Shown piece after piece: positions 60,442-64,000 of a stretch of DNA of 64,000 bases. How positions within the stretch are numbered: the first letter of the stretch is position 1; every line of letters starts with the position of its first letter. The position numbers and the translations under genes were made by a program. Origin of the DNA: Roseovarius aestuarii. Lineage in GTDB: Bacteria > Pseudomonadota > Alphaproteobacteria > Rhodobacterales > Rhodobacteraceae. The stretch is taken from assembly GCF_019966515.1 (NCBI RefSeq), contig NZ_JAIMIB010000012.1, positions 81,329 to 145,328 of the forward strand, written 5' to 3'. The notes beneath the pieces are model-generated. The model worked only from the letters and a program-made list of their open reading frames with translations, was not told where the DNA came from and did not search any database.

Positions 60442-61350
60442 ATGAATATCTGGACTAAGACAAGCAAGATGGTTGGCGCGGCGCTGCTGGCGTCTGTGGC
60501 ATTTACTGGCATCGCTCAGGCGCAGGACTGCAAGAACCCTGACGTCATCCGGTTCTCGATGATCCCGACCGAGGAGACAACCCAGGAGCTGGCGCTCTAC
60601 CAGCCGCTGGTGAACCAGATCAAGGACGCCACCGGCAAGAATGTCGAGTTTTTCCTGCCTACTTCCTATGCCTCGGTGGTCGAGGCGATGCTGGGCGGAT
60701 TTGTCGATCTGGGCATGCACGGGCCTTATTCCTATGTCATCGCGCAGGAAAAAGACCCCGAGCTGCGCGTGGTTGCGACCTATGCCAAGCACAAGGGCCA
60801 GTTTCAGGAGGAAGGCCCGGGCTATAAGGCCGTGCTGGTTGCGCGGGCGGATTCTGGCTACACCTCGGTCGATGATCTGAAGGGGACCGTGATCGGGTTG
60901 ACCGACCCAGCCAGTACATCCGGAAATCTGCTGCCGCGCGTCTCGTTCACCAAAGTGATCGGTGCCGAGCTGGAAGATTACTTCTCACGCGTGGTCTATA
61001 CGGGCGGGCATGATCTATCGGGCGTGGCGGTGATCGAAGGTCAGGTCGATGCCGCCTTTGTGGCGACCCACCGTCTGGATAATGTACTGGAACGCGGTAT
61101 CGCGACAATGGACGATTATGTCGTGCTGTGGTCGTCGCCGGTGATCCCGCAGGATCCCTTTGTGGTGAACGGCCGGCTCTGCCCCGAGATCATTGATCAG
61201 ATACAGGGCGCATTCCTGGCACTGGCCGACAGCGATGAGGGCAGACAATATCTGGAGAATGTCAACGCCAGCAAGTTCGTAGCGATGACCGACGCGGATT
61301 ACGACATCATCCGCGATCTCAAAGCGGCCAAAGACGCGAAGAAAAACTGA
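60442..61350 (+). CDS. phnD: phosphonate ABC transporter substrate-binding protein
   Basis: A 302-aa periplasmic binding protein. The signal peptide (KMVGAALLASVAFTGIAQA) ends near residue 27. The mature part has VIRFSMIPTEETTQELALYQPLVNQIKDATGKNVEFFLPTSYASVVEAMLGGFVDLGMHGPYSY, the classic PhnD ligand-site run. DPASTSGNLLPRVSF supplies the phosphate-binding loop. ATG 60442 follows CGGAGGAAG. It is followed by phnC and two phnE genes. Confidence 0.93.
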   Translation: MNIWTKTSKMVGAALLASVAFTGIAQAQDCKNPDVIRFSMIPTEETTQELALYQPLVNQIKDATGKNVEFFLPTSYASVVEAMLGGFVDLGMHGPYSYVIAQEKDPELRVVATYAKHKGQFQEEGPGYKAVLVARADSGYTSVDDLKGTVIGLTDPASTSGNLLPRVSFTKVIGAELEDYFSRVVYTGGHDLSGVAVIEGQVDAAFVATHRLDNVLERGIATMDDYVVLWSSPVIPQDPFVVNGRLCPEIIDQIQGAFLALADSDEGRQYLENVNASKFVAMTDADYDIIRDLKAAKDAKKN

Positions 61351-61417
61351 ACTTCGCCGCAAAGATCTTGCCTTGTCGCCGCATCCCTGGCGGCAGGGCG
61401 AATAGGAGAGAAAAGTG

Positions 61418-62170
61418 ATGTCAGTCCTGTCCGTCCGAAACCTTAGGGTACGCTATACCGCCAAAGGGCCAGAGATCCTGAAAGGCATTGATTTCGATCT
61501 CGAAAGCGATGACTTCCTGGCGATGATCGGCCCAAGTGGCGCAGGTAAATCCACGCTGATCCGCTGTGTCAATCGGCTGGTTGAACCGACCGATGGTCAG
61601 ATCACGCTGCTGGGGCAGGATGTGCGCGCCCTGAATGCGCGTGACCTGCGCGGGTTGCGGCGCAATGTCGGCATGATCTTTCAGGAGTTCAATTTGATCA
61701 ACCGGATGTCGGTGATGGACAATGTGCTGTCGGGACGGCTTGGCTATACCAGCAACATCCGCAGCCTGTTTCGGCATTTTCCGAAGGAAGATATCAGTCA
61801 GGCGCTGGATTATCTCGACAGGGTGGGGCTGAGCGATCATATCAACAAACGCGCTGATGAGCTTTCGGGCGGGCAACGCCAGAGGGTCGGAATTGCGCGC
61901 GCGCTGATGCAACAACCCAAGCTTTTGTTGCTGGACGAACCGACATCGGCGCTTGACCCCAAGATTTCGCGCGAGGTTATGGCGCTGATCATGGGGATCG
62001 CCAAGGAACTGGGCGTGCCGGCACTCTGCAATATCCACGACGTTCAACTGGCCAAGGAATTCTGCAACCGGATCATCGGCTTGCAGGATGGCGTAAAGAA
62101 ATTCGATGGCGACACGGCGACCCTGCGCGACAGTGATCTTGAAGAAATCTACGCGATGGAGGTTCTTTAG
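61418..62170 (+). CDS. phnC: phosphonate ABC transporter ATP-binding protein
   Basis: A 250-aa ATPase with Walker A GPSGAGKST at residues 38-46, a Q-loop in GMIFQEFNLINRMSVMDNV, the signature LSGGQRQRVGIARALMQQP and Walker B LLLLDEPTSALD. GRLGYTSNIRSLFRHFPKED is typical of PhnC. ATG 61418 is preceded by an in-frame GTG and by GGAGAG. The phnE start is 3 bp after its stop. Confidence 0.95.
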   Translation: MSVLSVRNLRVRYTAKGPEILKGIDFDLESDDFLAMIGPSGAGKSTLIRCVNRLVEPTDGQITLLGQDVRALNARDLRGLRRNVGMIFQEFNLINRMSVMDNVLSGRLGYTSNIRSLFRHFPKEDISQALDYLDRVGLSDHINKRADELSGGQRQRVGIARALMQQPKLLLLDEPTSALDPKISREVMALIMGIAKELGVPALCNIHDVQLAKEFCNRIIGLQDGVKKFDGDTATLRDSDLEEIYAMEVL

Positions 62171-62173
62171 ATC

Positions 62174-62995
62174 ATGGCTGTCGCTGATACCTCTGCGAAC
62201 GGGCTGAGCCTTCAGACCGATCTGCGCCGCAAGCGCCAGATAAAGATGGCCCTGATCTGGGGTGGCTTCCTGCTGTTTGCTGCCTGGTGCGTCAACGGCA
62301 CGATCATTGAAGATACCGACTGGTCGCGCATTGGGGGGCGTAACGGGCTTTTTGCCTCTGTCGGGCGCTACATCACGATTGACTGGGGGCTGTTGCCCGA
62401 ATTGATCGTCCCGACGATTGAAACGTTCATGATGGCCTCTGTCGGGACCGTGCTGGGCTGTTTCTTCTCGCTTCCGGTGGCGTGGCTGGGGGCGGCCAAT
62501 GTCACGCCTAGCAAAACCATCCTCTATCCGGTCGGGCGCTTCATGATGGTCCTTAGCCGCTCTGTGCATGAGATCGTCTGGGCGCTGATCTTCGTCAGTG
62601 CCGTGGGCCTCGGTGCGCTGCCGGGTATTCTGGCCATCGCCATGCGTTCGGTTGGTTTCATCTCAAAGATCACCGCTGAAGCGATTGAAAACATCGATGC
62701 CAAACCGGTCGAGGCGATCCGCGCCACTGGCGGCAATGAATTTCAGGTGATGTATTACGGCATCCTGCCGCAGATTTACCCGGTGGTTCTGGCCACCGTG
62801 ATCTTTGAATGGGACATCAACATCCGGCGTTCCGCGGTGATGGGGTTGGTCGGGGCAGGGGGGCTGGGCCTGTTGTTCTTCCGCCAGATGAACAGCTTCA
62901 ATTACGGCGGCGTCACGATGGTCATTCTGGCGATCCTGCTCTTGATCGTGCTGGGCGAAGTGATTTCGCACTACCTGCGCAAAGCGGTGATCTGA
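62174..62995 (+). CDS. phnE: phosphonate ABC transporter permease (first copy)
   Basis: A 273-aa inner-membrane permease with six predicted helices. It starts with RRKRQIKMALIWGGFLLFAAWCVNG and has TIETFMMASVGTVLGCFFSLPVAWLGAANV as the entry to the core. The EAA-type loop EAIRATGGNEFQVMYYGILPQIYPVV contacts PhnC. It pairs with the second PhnE, which begins ~10 bp downstream, to form a heterodimeric channel. Confidence 0.93.
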   Translation: MAVADTSANGLSLQTDLRRKRQIKMALIWGGFLLFAAWCVNGTIIEDTDWSRIGGRNGLFASVGRYITIDWGLLPELIVPTIETFMMASVGTVLGCFFSLPVAWLGAANVTPSKTILYPVGRFMMVLSRSVHEIVWALIFVSAVGLGALPGILAIAMRSVGFISKITAEAIENIDAKPVEAIRATGGNEFQVMYYGILPQIYPVVLATVIFEWDINIRRSAVMGLVGAGGLGLLFFRQMNSFNYGGVTMVILAILLLIVLGEVISHYLRKAVI

Positions 62996-63005
62996 GGAGA
63001 TGGCA

Positions 63006-63845
63006 ATGACCGGACAAACAACCGCCGCGCCGCAAAAACAAAAGCTGACCTGGTCGCGCTACAGCTTCCCTGAATCGCTGTGGAGCTTTGGCACCCTGCT
63101 GGCCGTGATCGTGTTCCTTGGCTACTCTCTGCATTTTCTCAATATCGACATACTGATGATGCTGGGGGCAATGGGTAAGCTTGGCGGCGTGGTCGCCGCA
63201 CGCTTCTACCCGCCCGATCTGGCCTATGTTACCGATCCCGGCTACCTCGCCTCGATCCTGGATACGCTGCAGATGTCATTTCTGGGGGGTATCCTGGGCG
63301 TATTCCTTGCAATCCCGCTGGCCTGGTTCTCGGCCTGGAATGTCTCGCCGCACCGCAAGATCTTTTTTCCGATCGGCCGCCTTGGCGTGATCTCTTGCCG
63401 CGCCATCCATGAAACGATCTGGACGATCCTCTTCGTGTCGATCCTGGGGTTCGGAATGCTGGCGGGCGTCAGCGCCCTGACGATGTTCTGCATCGGTTTT
63501 GCCGGCAAGCTGTTCTCGGACGAGATCGAGGCGGTCGATATGGGCCCGGTCGAGGCGATGCGTGCCGCAGGTGCCAATTCGTTTCAGGTCTTTATCTTCG
63601 CGGTTGTCCCGCAAGTGCGCGTCGCCTTCACGGGCATCGCCATCTACACTTGGGATGTCGCCTTTCGCGCCGCGACCGTGGTGGGGTTCTTCGGTGGCGG
63701 CGGCATGGGCTGGTATCTAAAACGCAATGTCCAACAGCTGGAAAATCTGCGTGTCGGCGCAATTATTCTCTCGATCATCGCGATGGTTCTGATTGCCGAA
63801 TTCATCTCCGGCTGGCTGCGCAGTGCCGTAAATCGAGCCAAATAA
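63006..63845 (+). CDS. phnE: phosphonate ABC transporter permease (second copy)
   Basis: A 279-aa permease, homologous to the gene before it. It has TLQMSFLGGILGVFLAIPLAWFSAWNVSPHR, RAIHETIWTILFVSILGFGMLAGV and the PhnC-contact loop EAMRAAGANSFQVFIFAVVPQVR. The GAGGAG just ahead is well spaced for ATG 63006 and touches the alternative ATG at 63000. The phosphonoacetate hydrolase gene begins 63 bp further on. Confidence 0.92.
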   Translation: MTGQTTAAPQKQKLTWSRYSFPESLWSFGTLLAVIVFLGYSLHFLNIDILMMLGAMGKLGGVVAARFYPPDLAYVTDPGYLASILDTLQMSFLGGILGVFLAIPLAWFSAWNVSPHRKIFFPIGRLGVISCRAIHETIWTILFVSILGFGMLAGVSALTMFCIGFAGKLFSDEIEAVDMGPVEAMRAAGANSFQVFIFAVVPQVRVAFTGIAIYTWDVAFRAATVVGFFGGGGMGWYLKRNVQQLENLRVGAIILSIIAMVLIAEFISGWLRSAVNRAK

Positions 63846-63908
63846 CTAAAGATCAAAACGACAAACTTAAATCGACCCGCCAATGGCGGAGAACGAGGAG
63901 AAATTACT

Positions 63909-64000
63909 ATGAACGTATCTTCACCTATTGAGGCGAATGCTCGTGTTTATTCTGTGCCGAAGGTATGTGCGATTGGGATTTGTTTGGATGGGTGTGAGCC
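63909..64000 (+). CDS. phnA: phosphonoacetate hydrolase, N-terminal fragment
   Basis: The first 30 codons of a gene cut by the window end: MNVSSPIEANARVYSVPKV then CAIGICLDGCEP. The pattern N-x-R-x-Y, P, then I-C-x-D-G-C-E matches the start of PhnA, an alkaline-phosphatase-fold zinc enzyme that cleaves phosphonoacetate to acetate and phosphate; the aspartate is a metal ligand. ACGAGGAG lies 8 bp upstream. Its place after phnDCEE supports the call. Other phosphonate hydrolases of the same superfamily cannot be excluded from so short a piece. Confidence 0.75.
   Translation, partial: MNVSSPIEANARVYSVPKVCAIGICLDGCE

Noticed and set aside
61421..62569. A 382-codon open frame opposite phnC-phnE
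   Set aside because: Antisense shadow of well-identified transporter genes; rich in His/Arg/Gln and without family features.

Overview
The window is a GC-rich, gene-dense chromosomal segment that looks like an alphaproteobacterium of the Rhodobacteraceae (Roseobacter group). Four things support this: CckA and ChpT of the CtrA phosphorelay, a GAAC-N7-GAAC LexA box in front of recA, a TTAA-N7-TTAA CtrA-type box in front of cckA, and a serine-cycle set built around malyl-CoA lyase and malate-CoA ligase. I see no rRNA, tRNA, CRISPR array, insertion sequence, prophage or plasmid replication gene.

Layout. 1-7270: the tail of a LysE-type exporter, two GNAT acetyltransferases, obgE-proB-proA, a convergent chpT, a DUF3553 gene and the ornithine-lipid pair olsB-olsA. 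7478-9217: an ankyrin-repeat protein. 9286-17476: a C1 / glyoxylate block with units mcl-mtkA-mtkB, ggt and sgaA-hprA, all on the minus strand, followed by a LuxR-type regulator with a degenerate receiver domain. Two near-identical palindromes (12442-12467 and 16701-16725) lie upstream of the mcl unit and between sgaA and the regulator, and look like its operators. 17683-26305: a catabolic block of unknown substrate (AhpD-like protein, 2-oxoglutarate/Fe(II)-type oxygenase, XRE-cupin regulator, Asp/Glu-hydantoin racemase, five-gene branched-chain-type ABC importer, GntR regulator). Three GT-N2-AC motifs, spaced exactly 13 bp apart, stand in the importer-GntR intergenic region. 26376-28430: a ferredoxin-ASKHA (DUF4445) corrinoid-reactivation protein.

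28684-44668 is mostly housekeeping: guaB, an RsmB-like rRNA methyltransferase, cckA, recA, alaS, typA, ssb and miscellaneous genes. 44746-57740 holds miaA and then the long envelope operon pyrH-frr-uppS-cdsA-dxr-rseP-(41-aa membrane ORF)-bamA-ompH-fabZ-lpxA-lpxI-lpxB, with many ATGA or TGATG overlaps. 57771-64000 is a phosphonate locus: fosX-like gene, LysR regulator, iron-type alcohol dehydrogenase of the phosphonoacetaldehyde reductase kind, phnD-phnC-phnE-phnE, and the first 30 codons of a phosphonoacetate hydrolase gene cut by the window edge.

How the parts fit together. The C1 block would turn malate into malyl-CoA, split it to acetyl-CoA and glyoxylate, and use glyoxylate to transaminate serine toward glycerate. 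The phosphonate block imports and cleaves C-P compounds, and olsBA makes phosphorus-free lipids, so the cell seems equipped for phosphate scarcity. The parts that may be undescribed are the LuxR regulon with its paired palindromes, the 17.7-26.3 kb catabolic block with its phased GntR operator, and the alcohol dehydrogenase-PhnA combination in the phosphonate locus.
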